DNA from: Deltaproteobacteria bacterium
Lineage (GTDB): Bacteria > Bdellovibrionota_C > UBA2361 > JAAYZI01
Length of the DNA stretch: 14,986 nucleotides
Assembly (NCBI GenBank): GCA_012514925.1
Contig: JAAYZI010000180.1
Span: 1-14,986, forward strand
Reading direction: 5' to 3'
Below, piece by piece: positions 7,341 to 14,982 of this stretch (position 1 is the stretch's first letter; every line of letters begins with the position of its first letter). The position numbers and the translations under genes are program-made. The notes beneath the pieces were generated by a model that saw only the letters and a program-made list of their open reading frames with translations, was not told the origin of the DNA and did not search any database.

Positions 7341-7715
7341 ATGATTTCAAGATCCATTATGGAGTTTCGGCCCGGTCCGCATCGCGCTTTCGCTTCTGAT
7401 CAACCTGCTTCGGCAGAGACACCTACTGCTGGCTCCGCGCCGCGCTACTATGGGTGCCCAAACTACAATACCTGCTTAAGCATCTCTGCTGCTCTCGACT
7501 GGGAAGCTTTTAGCTGCTGCGGCTGTTCAGCCGAAGTTGACGAAGCGCTTGTATGGCAGGCGCGTCAAGCCCAAAGAAAAGATCCCGTAGCCAAGAAGAT
7601 ATGCAAAATTCCACAGGGCAGCTATGTCGAAGGCGGCGCAAAGAAACAACAAAGCGGAATGGAAGCTAAACTACACAAAGTGCGCATGCTTAAAAGACAG
7701 TACCTCGGTAGTTGA
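7341..7715 (+). CDS. Small Cys-rich hypothetical protein
   Basis: This encodes 124 residues of unknown function. Cys residues at 39, 45, 59, 60, 62 and 88 are arranged as GCPNYNTC ... FSCCGC, which looks like a small zinc- or metal-binding knuckle; small proteins with a 'CPxYxxCL...W..FxCxxC' pattern occur in several proteobacterial groups without an assigned role. The N-terminus (1-33) is low in complexity. The C-terminal 40 residues are Lys/Arg-rich, which would suit nucleic acid or membrane-surface binding (inference). There is no signal peptide or membrane segment, so it is probably cytoplasmic. The start has a good aggcgg six bases upstream. The gene stands alone between the leftward pilin operon and the convergent polysaccharide operon, and I see no clear terminator in the 77-bp gap after it. 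Confidence 0.72.
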   Translation: MISRSIMEFRPGPHRAFASDQPASAETPTAGSAPRYYGCPNYNTCLSISAALDWEAFSCCGCSAEVDEALVWQARQAQRKDPVAKKICKIPQGSYVEGGAKKQQSGMEAKLHKVRMLKRQYLGS

Positions 7716-7792
7716 TACACCGCAATGCAAGGCAAACCTCCTATTTCGCCTCAAGAAGTACTCACTTGTTTCGTAGTATCTCTTCGCGCTTC

Positions 7793-9769
7793 TCATTCAA
7801 ACAGCTCGATCTCCGCAATCGACCAATCTAAAATCGGATGTTCACCCCTCTGCTTTAAAATTATGCGCTCAACTGACACAGGCTCAAATAAAAGCATCAT
7901 CTCTGCCCCAGCCCTACCGTAATAAAGCATGCTTTGGTACTGCTCCTCACTAAGAAGCAGCCTGCGCTCGCCTCCCGGCAGCTCCAACTCAATCTCAAAT
8001 CCACGCGGATAATCATGACGCCAGTCTCCTAATTCATAGCGCAGCGCCCGCAGCCTCCGGGGTTCTTTAAGCGAAACTACAAACTGCATATCCTTAGACT
8101 GCGGATGACCGCTGCCCCAGCGCGTGTCGGGCCTTCCATCCAATGCCTGCGTCTGATCCTCAGGCTTGTAATTGGCCTGTCCCATTAGCTGCGAGTGTGG
8201 AATCAACCTTAAATTCTTCTGACTCGGTTCAAGATCAAAGATAACATCATATCCACTCACCCGTTCACGCTTAAATCTGTAACCGCAAGCTTGCAGCGCG
8301 GCCTCAACCAAAACCGTCTGAGCCGGTACCAACACCAACGGCATCTGATCCACTCCGACGGCTGCGCCCTGCTCCTCATAAGCCTTGATGCGCACCTGCG
8401 CCGGCTCACCAAACACTACAAACTTGATCTCCTCCTCGGTTTCAAAAGCTAAACGATAACCGATCCAATAGTTGGTGCGCACAAAACTGTAACCATGCTG
8501 CCTAAGCCAAGTAATCAAGGGGGCGTGATCACTTACAACCCTTTCTCCTTCAAACACGAAAGGCTCTCCCGGTAAGCCACGACCGCCCCAGTAGCATGAA
8601 GCCAAATTGATCACTAAAATCATCGCCACCACAGCCGCGCTCAAAATTCTTCTGACCTCCCCGAGACGGCAAAGAGTAAATGCCGTCAACACAAAGATCG
8701 CGCTGTAAGCCGGCAGAATATAGCGCGGACTCTTAGCCAGACTGCCGAATGAACTGATCGAAAAAACGGCGCCGACCCCAAACAGGAATAAGATTAGGAT
8801 CTCAAGCGCCGGGCCGCGGTCAAGACGCAGACAAAAAAGATTTCTAATCTGCGCGCGTCTAAGGAAAAGCAGGTATAAGAAGAGCAGGCTATAAATCAGC
8901 CCGGTCAGTAGGCTCGCAAACGGAAAGACATCCTCAGTGCCCCAATCGCGCCTGGCGCCAAGAATAATAGGTAGTGCCGTCGTAAAAAGCTCGGTTAGGT
9001 GCGCTAGAATCTCTCTCTTGCCGGATGCGCCGAATAATCTAAAGGATGAAAACTCATGTTGCAGATTGTACACCCAAAACGGCAATCCTCCCAGAAAGAA
9101 GCCAACCAGGCCACAAGCTAAATGCTTCACCAAGCGCGCTATACGTCTTCCAGGACCCCACCATAAATGACACAACATGCCGAACCCAATCGCCAGCATA
9201 TAGTAAATGATCTGGTTATTGACCCACCAGCCAAATCCAAGAAGGAGCGCGATCATCAACGTACTTTTGCAGCTTAGACGTTGCGCCCTAAGAGACCGCA
9301 CGCACAGCAACATTGCCAGGGTGCCGATTACCACAACCTCAATAAAACCACCACGCGCTTTGGAACTCCACACCACCAAAGCCGCCGGACAAACAGCGGC
9401 AAACAATCCACTTAAGCGCGCGACTTTGCGCCCACCCACTTCAAACCCCAGCAGATACACCAAAAGCACAAAAACTAAGGAAAAGAAAAGCGGCACGCTC
9501 TTTAGCGCGGCGGATGACACGCCCAAGCCCTGAAAAACCGGTACCGCCACCAGCGCTTCGAAGCTGCCCATGTAATCCTGACCATAGTAAAAGGCAGGAA
9601 TAGGGCGACCCTCCAGGATGTGCATGGCCATCAACCCTACAATGCCCTCATCCGCATCAATCCGGAAATTGGAAGCCGTCAAAAAATCAAGCCTTAGCAT
9701 CAACGCCAAAAGCACCAGCAAGACGAGCAGCTTCCAATCAGCACTGAGAGTTGCTCTAAACGAAGTCAT
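7793..9769 (-). CDS. GT-C membrane glycosyltransferase with discoidin-like tail
   Basis: This 658-residue protein joins a polytopic membrane part to a soluble C-terminal domain. Residues 13-390 carry about ten hydrophobic segments. The first extracytoplasmic loop has the acidic motif DADEG (38-42) and YYGQDYMGSFEA (61-72), as in the ArnT/PMT-type GT-C superfamily that transfers sugars from polyprenyl-phosphate donors on the periplasmic face. Residues about 410-515 form a soluble part, and 520-658 resemble an F5/8 type C (discoidin) domain, with QALDGRPDTRWGSG and a final LDWSIAEIELFE. Discoidin domains commonly bind carbohydrate, so the tail may hold the polysaccharide acceptor. It is the last gene of the operon, 15 bp after a GT4 gene, with gggag before the ATG. 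Likely role: late modification of an exported or lipid-linked glycan. Confidence 0.82.
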   Translation of the reverse strand: MTSFRATLSADWKLLVLLVLLALMLRLDFLTASNFRIDADEGIVGLMAMHILEGRPIPAFYYGQDYMGSFEALVAVPVFQGLGVSSAALKSVPLFFSLVFVLLVYLLGFEVGGRKVARLSGLFAAVCPAALVVWSSKARGGFIEVVVIGTLAMLLCVRSLRAQRLSCKSTLMIALLLGFGWWVNNQIIYYMLAIGFGMLCHLWWGPGRRIARLVKHLACGLVGFFLGGLPFWVYNLQHEFSSFRLFGASGKREILAHLTELFTTALPIILGARRDWGTEDVFPFASLLTGLIYSLLFLYLLFLRRAQIRNLFCLRLDRGPALEILILFLFGVGAVFSISSFGSLAKSPRYILPAYSAIFVLTAFTLCRLGEVRRILSAAVVAMILVINLASCYWGGRGLPGEPFVFEGERVVSDHAPLITWLRQHGYSFVRTNYWIGYRLAFETEEEIKFVVFGEPAQVRIKAYEEQGAAVGVDQMPLVLVPAQTVLVEAALQACGYRFKRERVSGYDVIFDLEPSQKNLRLIPHSQLMGQANYKPEDQTQALDGRPDTRWGSGHPQSKDMQFVVSLKEPRRLRALRYELGDWRHDYPRGFEIELELPGGERRLLLSEEQYQSMLYYGRAGAEMMLLFEPVSVERIILKQRGEHPILDWSIAEIELFE

Positions 9770-9784
9770 AGTTTCTCCCCATGC

Positions 9785-10960
9785 TCATGACTTGATAAAA
9801 CGGCGATAAGCCTCGAGCGTCAACTCACCGGTTTTAGCCCAAGTGAACCCCATCGCCTGCTTTCGTCCACGCTCACTGTAACTGCGAGCCAACTCCCTAT
9901 TTTCTAGAAGAGCAGCCAGGCTCTGAGCGGCTTCTGAGACTGCATCCGGATCAACCATAATCGCCGCATCCTGCAACACCTCCGGCATACAAGAGGTGTT
10001 AGAACTTACTACCGGCAACCCTGCAGCCATAGCCTCCAGTGGCGTAAGTCCAAAGCCCTCGTAGTAGCTTAGAAAACAAAGGGCGCTACTGATGCCATAG
10101 AGCTTTACCAAATCCGCATCGGGCACATATCCCGGCATCAAGACCTGCGGCTCCAAACCAAACTCGGTTATCAGCGCCTTTAACTTTGGAAACTGCCGAT
10201 TAGTTTGAATCTTGCCGGCCATAAAGAGCAGCGGAAGGTCCAACTTCTTTTCACGTCGAATCTGAAGCAGCTCCTTAAAAGCGCATAAAAGTCCACGGCA
10301 ATTTTTTCTCTGATCTATGCCTCCCACATAAAGGATCAACGGTCGGCCAGATGGAATTGCGTAGCGCCTGCGCAGATCCTCGTCATCTCTACCCCACTCG
10401 ACCTCGAAAAATTTAGAGTCGACTCCCAGAGGCGTCACCACAATACGTTCAAAAGGAATCTGCAAAATACGATTAACATCCTTTGCAGTATTTTGACTAA
10501 TCGCCAGAACTAAAGTCGCGCCTCGGATGCCACGGTTCTCAAACCAGCGCGCTAACTCAAAGCGCCACCCCGGACATTCCGGCCGGTAAAGATGCTCCAT
10601 AACAAGAGGGATCATGTCTAAAACTGTAACGATATACTTCCTGGTGCTCCACGAAGGTGCATCCATATGAGCCGGAAAATGGAGCAGATCCCGTCCTAAG
10701 CGTTGGCTGAGCCCCATGCGGATCGGATAAAGCAGCTGATTCTCTAACGTGGTCTTTCCAGCCGGGAATCGGTCCAAGACCCTCTCGACCAGCGGTAAAC
10801 GCGCAAAGCTGTTATGCTGGAAAAACCTTACCCGCACATCCTGCGGAGGATTAGCCTCAAAATAATTCTTCAGTTCTTTTACGTAGCGTCCGATCCCACG
10901 CGCGGCATGCTCCTTAAAATTTGGATCGAGAGCGCTTGTATCCAGACCCACATCAAGCAT
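9785..10960 (-). CDS. GT4 family glycosyltransferase
   Basis: This is a 391-residue GT-B fold glycosyltransferase of family GT4, cytoplasmic or peripheral to the inner membrane, using a nucleotide-sugar donor. The N-terminal acceptor half has RGIGRYVKEL (21-30). The donor half begins at the linker LILYVGGIDQRKN (208-220) and carries the EX7E catalytic signature at Glu301-Glu309 within YEGFGLTPLEAMAAGLPVV. The Asp/Gly-rich start and overall length match mannosyl- and rhamnosyltransferases of lipopolysaccharide clusters, but the sugar cannot be told from sequence. It lies 31 bp after the preceding GT4 gene. Its ribosome binding site is weak (aagtggg), so expression may rely on readthrough of the operon. 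Confidence 0.88.
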   Translation of the reverse strand: MLDVGLDTSALDPNFKEHAARGIGRYVKELKNYFEANPPQDVRVRFFQHNSFARLPLVERVLDRFPAGKTTLENQLLYPIRMGLSQRLGRDLLHFPAHMDAPSWSTRKYIVTVLDMIPLVMEHLYRPECPGWRFELARWFENRGIRGATLVLAISQNTAKDVNRILQIPFERIVVTPLGVDSKFFEVEWGRDDEDLRRRYAIPSGRPLILYVGGIDQRKNCRGLLCAFKELLQIRREKKLDLPLLFMAGKIQTNRQFPKLKALITEFGLEPQVLMPGYVPDADLVKLYGISSALCFLSYYEGFGLTPLEAMAAGLPVVSSNTSCMPEVLQDAAIMVDPDAVSEAAQSLAALLENRELARSYSERGRKQAMGFTWAKTGELTLEAYRRFIKS

Positions 10961-10991
10961 TGTTTGCCCACTTATCTCTCGTAATGAACTC

Positions 10992-12059
10992 TCATGAAAT
11001 ATCCAGGTTAGAAAACAACTCCCCTACCCTGGCGCGAAATTTGTCATAACTAAGGGCACTCACGCGCTCATGCCCTGCCTGAATTAAGCGCGTCCTGAAG
11101 CTCTGATCGTGATAAATCTTAAAGAGCAGCTCCGCCATTTGGGGATGCCGCTTCTCATACACCAATACTCCCGCACGGTCCATAGTGTACGGCACCGCAC
11201 TCGACGCATACGCCACCACAGGCAGCCCAAAGTACATTGCCTCGATCAACGGTACACAGAAACCTTCGTGTTCGCTCATACCCATATAAACAGTGCAATT
11301 TTGATAAAGCGCCTTAAGCTCTGAATCATCAAGACAACCCACAAAGTTCACGGCATCACTCAAGCCTAATTCATCGACCATGCGCTTTAATGAAAACGAA
11401 TACAATTCAGTGTCTATATCGATACCCACCAGCCAGAGACGGCTATGAGATTCAATTTTATGGTGTAAAAAATAAAAAGTTTTTATGACGTCTTCAATGC
11501 ACTTATTGGGAGCCAACCGTCCGGTGTGCAGAACCTGTAGGCCACCTTCGCTCTTAACTAGAGCCTCAATCCCAGCATTTGATTTCATCTCCCATCTGGC
11601 AAAATCCACCGGCAGTTCCAGAATGTGGGCCTCAAAACCAATGGCTTTAAGCTCGGATGCGTTGAACTTGGAGTCTGCAATTAATTGATCACTGGCAGCA
11701 CAAAGCTTGGGAAGCTCCTTACGGCCGGATTCGATATCAGCAACGATGCGCGGATTAATGCCGCGAAACCATTCCGCTCCCGTCAAATTATGATAGACCA
11801 TAATACGCTTAGCGCGCCGCGACTCGAGGTAAAACTGACTCAGCGGAGACCCTAAAGAAAAGTGAAGGATTAACTTACCCGAAAAATCAGACTTCAGCTC
11901 ACGCCAGTCACGCGCTTGCCCCTGCAGACGCGGATGGATGTTGATCGCATACACCTCAGATCTAGCTCCCATTTCCTGAAAGCAACGCTTCAATGTCAGC
12001 ACTTCACCGGAAACGGCATCCCCGTAACTTAAGGTATGTACCAGCTGATGAATCTCCAT
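10992..12059 (-). CDS. GT4 family glycosyltransferase
   Basis: This 355-residue GT-B fold enzyme has an N-terminal half with the GxAVSGE-like loop (13-19) and a donor-binding half that starts near VLHTGRLAPNK (176-186). The EX7E signature is Glu265-Glu273 in HEGFCVPLIEAMYFGLPVV, which defines the GT4 nucleotide-sugar site. Its N-terminus resembles glycosyltransferases that often accompany Wzm/Wzt exporters. The ATG lies eight bases after the wzm stop, and the ribosome binding site agga overlaps that stop codon, which implies coupled translation. It most likely adds one residue to the growing O-polysaccharide on undecaprenyl diphosphate; donor and linkage are unknown. Confidence 0.88.
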   Translation of the reverse strand: MEIHQLVHTLSYGDAVSGEVLTLKRCFQEMGARSEVYAINIHPRLQGQARDWRELKSDFSGKLILHFSLGSPLSQFYLESRRAKRIMVYHNLTGAEWFRGINPRIVADIESGRKELPKLCAASDQLIADSKFNASELKAIGFEAHILELPVDFARWEMKSNAGIEALVKSEGGLQVLHTGRLAPNKCIEDVIKTFYFLHHKIESHSRLWLVGIDIDTELYSFSLKRMVDELGLSDAVNFVGCLDDSELKALYQNCTVYMGMSEHEGFCVPLIEAMYFGLPVVAYASSAVPYTMDRAGVLVYEKRHPQMAELLFKIYHDQSFRTRLIQAGHERVSALSYDKFRARVGELFSNLDIS

Positions 12060-12067
12060 AACCAGTC

Positions 12068-12847
12068 CTAAAGCATCTCCGCAAAACTCTCGCGGGAGTT
12101 ATTAAAAACCATACTTCCTATTAACAAACTCAAAACTGTAAAAGCCGCAAAATACACCACCTGAGCCAAAGACGGCAGTACCCCGTCCAAAATTAAATTG
12201 TGATAAAAAACCGTAATCAAGGCTAACGGATTCAGCTCTACCAAAAATTTCCATGGTTCCGGCACAACTTTAGGCGGGTAAAGAATCGGACAGAGAAAGA
12301 AGAGCAAAGTCAACAAATTGCTCACAATGTGCTGCACATCTCTTAGGCGCACATTCAAAGCGCTTAAAACAAATGCAATTCCCAAAAGGAAAAAGAACTG
12401 CAGTAAAATCAGAATCGGCAAAAAAACCACTGTCCACGGGATCGTCACTCCCCCGGCCAACATAAAGATAAACAGCAGTGGCAAAGAGAGTAGAAAATTA
12501 ACCATGGTTGTGATCACCACCACGGTCGGCAGAATTTGAGCAGGGAACATCGACTTTGTGATCAAGTGCCCGCTGCTTACAACCGCACTGCACCCCTCAA
12601 GCGCCGCGCTGCTAACCCAAAGCCAGGGCAAAAGACCGCAGAACAAAAAGATTGTATAGTTTTCAACCTCATTGAAGCGGATATAATATCTAAAAACTAG
12701 CACATAAACCAACATCAAACAGAGGGGATTAAGCAGCGACCACAAGAATCCCAATACGGAGCCACGATAGCGCATCGCCAGATGACGCGTCACCAACGCA
12801 GAAATCAGAGCGCGGTAGCGCCAGATATCTCTAAAATCTTGCAGCAT
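12068..12847 (-). CDS. wzm: O-antigen-type ABC exporter permease Wzm
   Basis: This 259-residue integral membrane protein is an ABC-2 type permease with about six transmembrane helices. Family marks are RYRGSVLGFLWSLLNPL (26-42) at the amphipathic interface helix, FCGLLPWLW (69-77), NVRLRDVQHIVSN (165-177), the re-entrant CPILYPP (186-192) and ELNPL (204-208). It forms the channel half of the transporter that moves undecaprenyl-linked polysaccharide, or teichoic acid in Gram-positives, across the inner membrane. It follows wzt by 12 bp, as usual. The length fits the family and all core motifs are present. Confidence 0.93.
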   Translation of the reverse strand: MLQDFRDIWRYRALISALVTRHLAMRYRGSVLGFLWSLLNPLCLMLVYVLVFRYYIRFNEVENYTIFLFCGLLPWLWVSSAALEGCSAVVSSGHLITKSMFPAQILPTVVVITTMVNFLLSLPLLFIFMLAGGVTIPWTVVFLPILILLQFFFLLGIAFVLSALNVRLRDVQHIVSNLLTLLFFLCPILYPPKVVPEPWKFLVELNPLALITVFYHNLILDGVLPSLAQVVYFAAFTVLSLLIGSMVFNNSRESFAEML

Positions 12848-12859
12848 AAATTCTATCAG

Positions 12860-14206
12860 CTATTCAAATATCCAACGATGCGACGGCACGCACACACCCA
12901 CTTGCTTTAAGGCTGAACGCACTGCAAATTTCAATGCACCTTTGTGATAGTCGTAGGCATAGCCGTCACTGCGGTGCACCGCCACGTCCAAAAGGTAATG
13001 CCCATCCAAAAGACCCAATCTATCTATTTCATAAATGACGGTGCCCTTAGGAGACAATGGCGGCAGCGACAATTTTTCAATATCCGTGTTGCTGCCATGT
13101 ATCAACACGCCGTCGGTGCGACTAATACCGATCCCAAAAACCGCTTCGGATACAGATTCGCGTCTTAAATATTCGATTTCTATACGCACACGATCTTCAG
13201 GACGCAGCAGCAAACGCTCTGTTCCGTCTGCGCCACAGATCCGCACCGCTGAAATCTCAATCTCGCGGCTGCCCCAGCGCCCCTGCTCGGGCTCCGCTCC
13301 AGGTACACTGACCGACTCTGCTTCTGCAGGAACCGTTTCGACCGGTTTCGGCCGTCGCTCCTTCTCAAAAAGCTCTGCTTCCTCGCCTTTTTCTACAAAC
13401 TCGCGGTAATGATCAATCACCCGCCTCGGATCTCCACGATCCCAAACCTCCCCGGCCTGTAGCCACAGCGCCTCGTCACTCCAGCGCTCAATCGCGCCCA
13501 AATCATGACTAACCAGAAGCAGGGTCTTGCCCTGTTTCCTTAGATCCGCGATGCGCGCCTGGCACTTAGTTACAAAGGCTGCATCTCCTACTGCCAACAC
13601 CTCATCAATTAGCAACACATCCGGATCGGTATGGATCGCAAGACTAAACCCCAGCCGCATAAACATACCAGAAGAATAAGTTCGCACCGGATCGTCAATC
13701 ACATCCTCCAGCTCGGCGAACCTGACAATCTCTTCAAAGCGATCATTTATTTGCTTGCGGCTTAGTCCGTGTAAAACTCCGCCAAGGTGCAAATTTTCAC
13801 GACCGCTGAAATCAGGATGAAAACCCGCACCCAATTCGATTAGCGCCGCCACACGCCCGTTGACCTTAACAGTGCCGATGTCAGGCTTGTAAATGCCAGT
13901 AATAAGCTTAAGCAGAGTTGATTTGCCGGACCCATTGCGCCCGATAATACCTACTGATAATCCTTGAGGTATGCGCAGTGTAAGGTCTTTGATAGCAGTC
14001 GTATAAACAGCGGTTTGATGCTGCTGGTGCGTAAAACAATTTACCAGCGAGGTTTTTAGAGTTGTGTAGCCTGAACGAGCAGCGGTTGCGCGTTTAAAAC
14101 GTTTACTGAGAGAGACAATATCAATGGCGTAACGCGCCGGATCGACCTGAGGACCTGCAAGTGTATTCTCCCGGTCGGCCTGACTGCCTCCAATTATTCC
14201 GTCCAA
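12860..14206 (-). CDS. wzt: O-antigen-type ABC exporter ATPase Wzt
   Basis: This is a 448-residue ABC ATPase with an added C-terminal domain. Residues 27-280 are the nucleotide-binding domain: Walker A GRNGSGKST (89-97), signature YSSGM (177-181, followed by FMRL where YVRL is common), Walker B VLLIDEVLAVGD (197-208) and switch His234 in SHD. After a Pro/Glu-rich linker (280-310), residues about 310-448 match the Wzt C-terminal carbohydrate-binding domain (WGSREIEISAVRI onwards). In the E. coli O8/O9a systems this domain recognises the modified non-reducing end of the finished O-chain before export. The reading frame opens with TTG, nine bases after aagga, six bases beyond the hpt stop; no ATG is available before the conserved domain. 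This makes a rare start and probable coupling to hpt. Confidence 0.92.
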   Translation of the reverse strand: MDGIIGGSQADRENTLAGPQVDPARYAIDIVSLSKRFKRATAARSGYTTLKTSLVNCFTHQQHQTAVYTTAIKDLTLRIPQGLSVGIIGRNGSGKSTLLKLITGIYKPDIGTVKVNGRVAALIELGAGFHPDFSGRENLHLGGVLHGLSRKQINDRFEEIVRFAELEDVIDDPVRTYSSGMFMRLGFSLAIHTDPDVLLIDEVLAVGDAAFVTKCQARIADLRKQGKTLLLVSHDLGAIERWSDEALWLQAGEVWDRGDPRRVIDHYREFVEKGEEAELFEKERRPKPVETVPAEAESVSVPGAEPEQGRWGSREIEISAVRICGADGTERLLLRPEDRVRIEIEYLRRESVSEAVFGIGISRTDGVLIHGSNTDIEKLSLPPLSPKGTVIYEIDRLGLLDGHYLLDVAVHRSDGYAYDYHKGALKFAVRSALKQVGVCVPSHRWIFE

Positions 14207-14211
14207 GCTAA

Positions 14212-14763
14212 CTATTCCTTCTTGATAACATAGATCGAGGAGAGGTTGCGCCAGCGCTCGGCATCATCCATGCCGTAGCCTACCAGCCACTCTGCGCCCT
14301 CGAACCTGAACCCCACGTAATCCGGCTCGTAAGTTTCGTCCGTCAAAATACGTTTAATCAAAACTGCCGAACGTACCTCACAGGCACCGGCAGCCATAAG
14401 AGTTCCAGACACAGCCTCAAGGGTGCGGCCTGTGTCGCAAAGATCGTCGATCAACAGTACATGCCGACCCCGCGCGGCGATATCCACTAAATTCACTTTG
14501 ACTCCGCCGCTTAACATATGATTGTTGGAGCTTTCGTACCCCCAGGTTTTAACCGGCGCAATTCTAACCGACCAATCTACTTGTCTTACTAGATCGGCGA
14601 AGAAGAACAAGCCTCCCCTTAAAACCGGAATGCCCAGAACATCTTGCCCAGTTTTGTCATACACTTCCTGGGCCCAAGTCGTTATCTCCTTCCCTATCGC
14701 AGATACAACAGCAGCGATATCAGCAGCGCTGTAAACTAGTTTGTATCGTTTCGGTAAGTCCAT
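14212..14763 (-). CDS. hpt: Hypoxanthine phosphoribosyltransferase
   Basis: This 183-residue cytoplasmic enzyme of purine salvage converts hypoxanthine or guanine plus PRPP to IMP or GMP and diphosphate. Visible motifs are LRGG (48-51, diphosphate loop), the flexible loop around KTWGYESSNNHML (72-84), the PRPP-binding VLLIDDLCDTGRTL (102-115), Lys137 in the base-contact region, and EPDYVGFRF ... WLVGYGMDDAERWRNL (146-174). All essential elements are present and the length is normal for bacterial Hpt. The ribosome binding site is probably agggga about ten bases before the ATG at 14763; gagga also lies directly against the ATG. It is the first gene of the polysaccharide operon, an unusual place for a housekeeping salvage gene. 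A guanine- or xanthine-preferring variant cannot be excluded. Confidence 0.93.
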   Translation of the reverse strand: MDLPKRYKLVYSAADIAAVVSAIGKEITTWAQEVYDKTGQDVLGIPVLRGGLFFFADLVRQVDWSVRIAPVKTWGYESSNNHMLSGGVKVNLVDIAARGRHVLLIDDLCDTGRTLEAVSGTLMAAGACEVRSAVLIKRILTDETYEPDYVGFRFEGAEWLVGYGMDDAERWRNLSSIYVIKKE

Positions 14764-14846
14764 TCCTCACATTCCCCTACACTGAAGTAGCCAACTTTGG
14801 TGCAGACCACGAGCAAACTTAAATGTTTCGACAACTTAGCTCGTAG

Positions 14847-14875
14847 TATCTACTAGATCTACTTATAAATTGCAA
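14847..14875 (-). promoter_or_regulatory. Sigma-70-like promoter of the hpt-wzt-wzm operon
   Basis: Read leftward, ttgcaa (14870-14875) and tagata (14847-14852) are spaced by exactly 17 bases and resemble the -35 and -10 boxes. Transcription would begin about 75-80 bases before the hpt ATG. The stretch also holds the palindrome tagatcta between the boxes. The call rests on hexamer match and spacing alone. Confidence 0.45.
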
Positions 14876-14890
14876 AACCATCCATGTTTA

Positions 14891-14915
14891 CGGCTATAAT
14901 CCAGGTTTGTAGCCG
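14891..14915. promoter_or_regulatory. Inverted repeat upstream of the operon promoter
   Basis: The sequence cggcta (14891-14896) and tagccg (14910-14915) form a perfect six-base inverted repeat with a 13-base loop. It lies about 15 bases upstream of the putative -35 box and just inside copy B of the 60-bp element. It could be an activator site or chance; no second copy is seen near the other gene. Confidence 0.3.
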
Positions 14916-14922
14916 GTATCCA

Positions 14923-14982
14923 GTATCTGTTCACATGAATATTAAGTTAGGAGATTACAATCTGTTACCAGTGCGATTATCA
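14923..14982 (-). repeat. 60-bp inverted element, copy B
   Basis: This is the partner of 330-389 on the opposite strand, 54/60 identical. It ends 159 bp before the hpt ATG, facing hpt as copy A faces the DUF1554 gene. The remaining four bases of the window do not show what lies beyond, so I cannot tell whether the terminator and tandem repeats seen next to copy A are also present here. Confidence 0.9.

Noticed and set aside
7716..7792. Terminator between the small Cys protein gene and the polysaccharide operon
   Set aside because: Only four-base stems such as tact/agta were found and no T tract follows on either strand.
330..14982. Terminal inverted repeats of a transposon spanning the window
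   Set aside because: No transposase or integrase lies between the copies, the cargo is ordinary chromosomal genes, and no target-site duplication can be seen because the window ends four bases after copy B.
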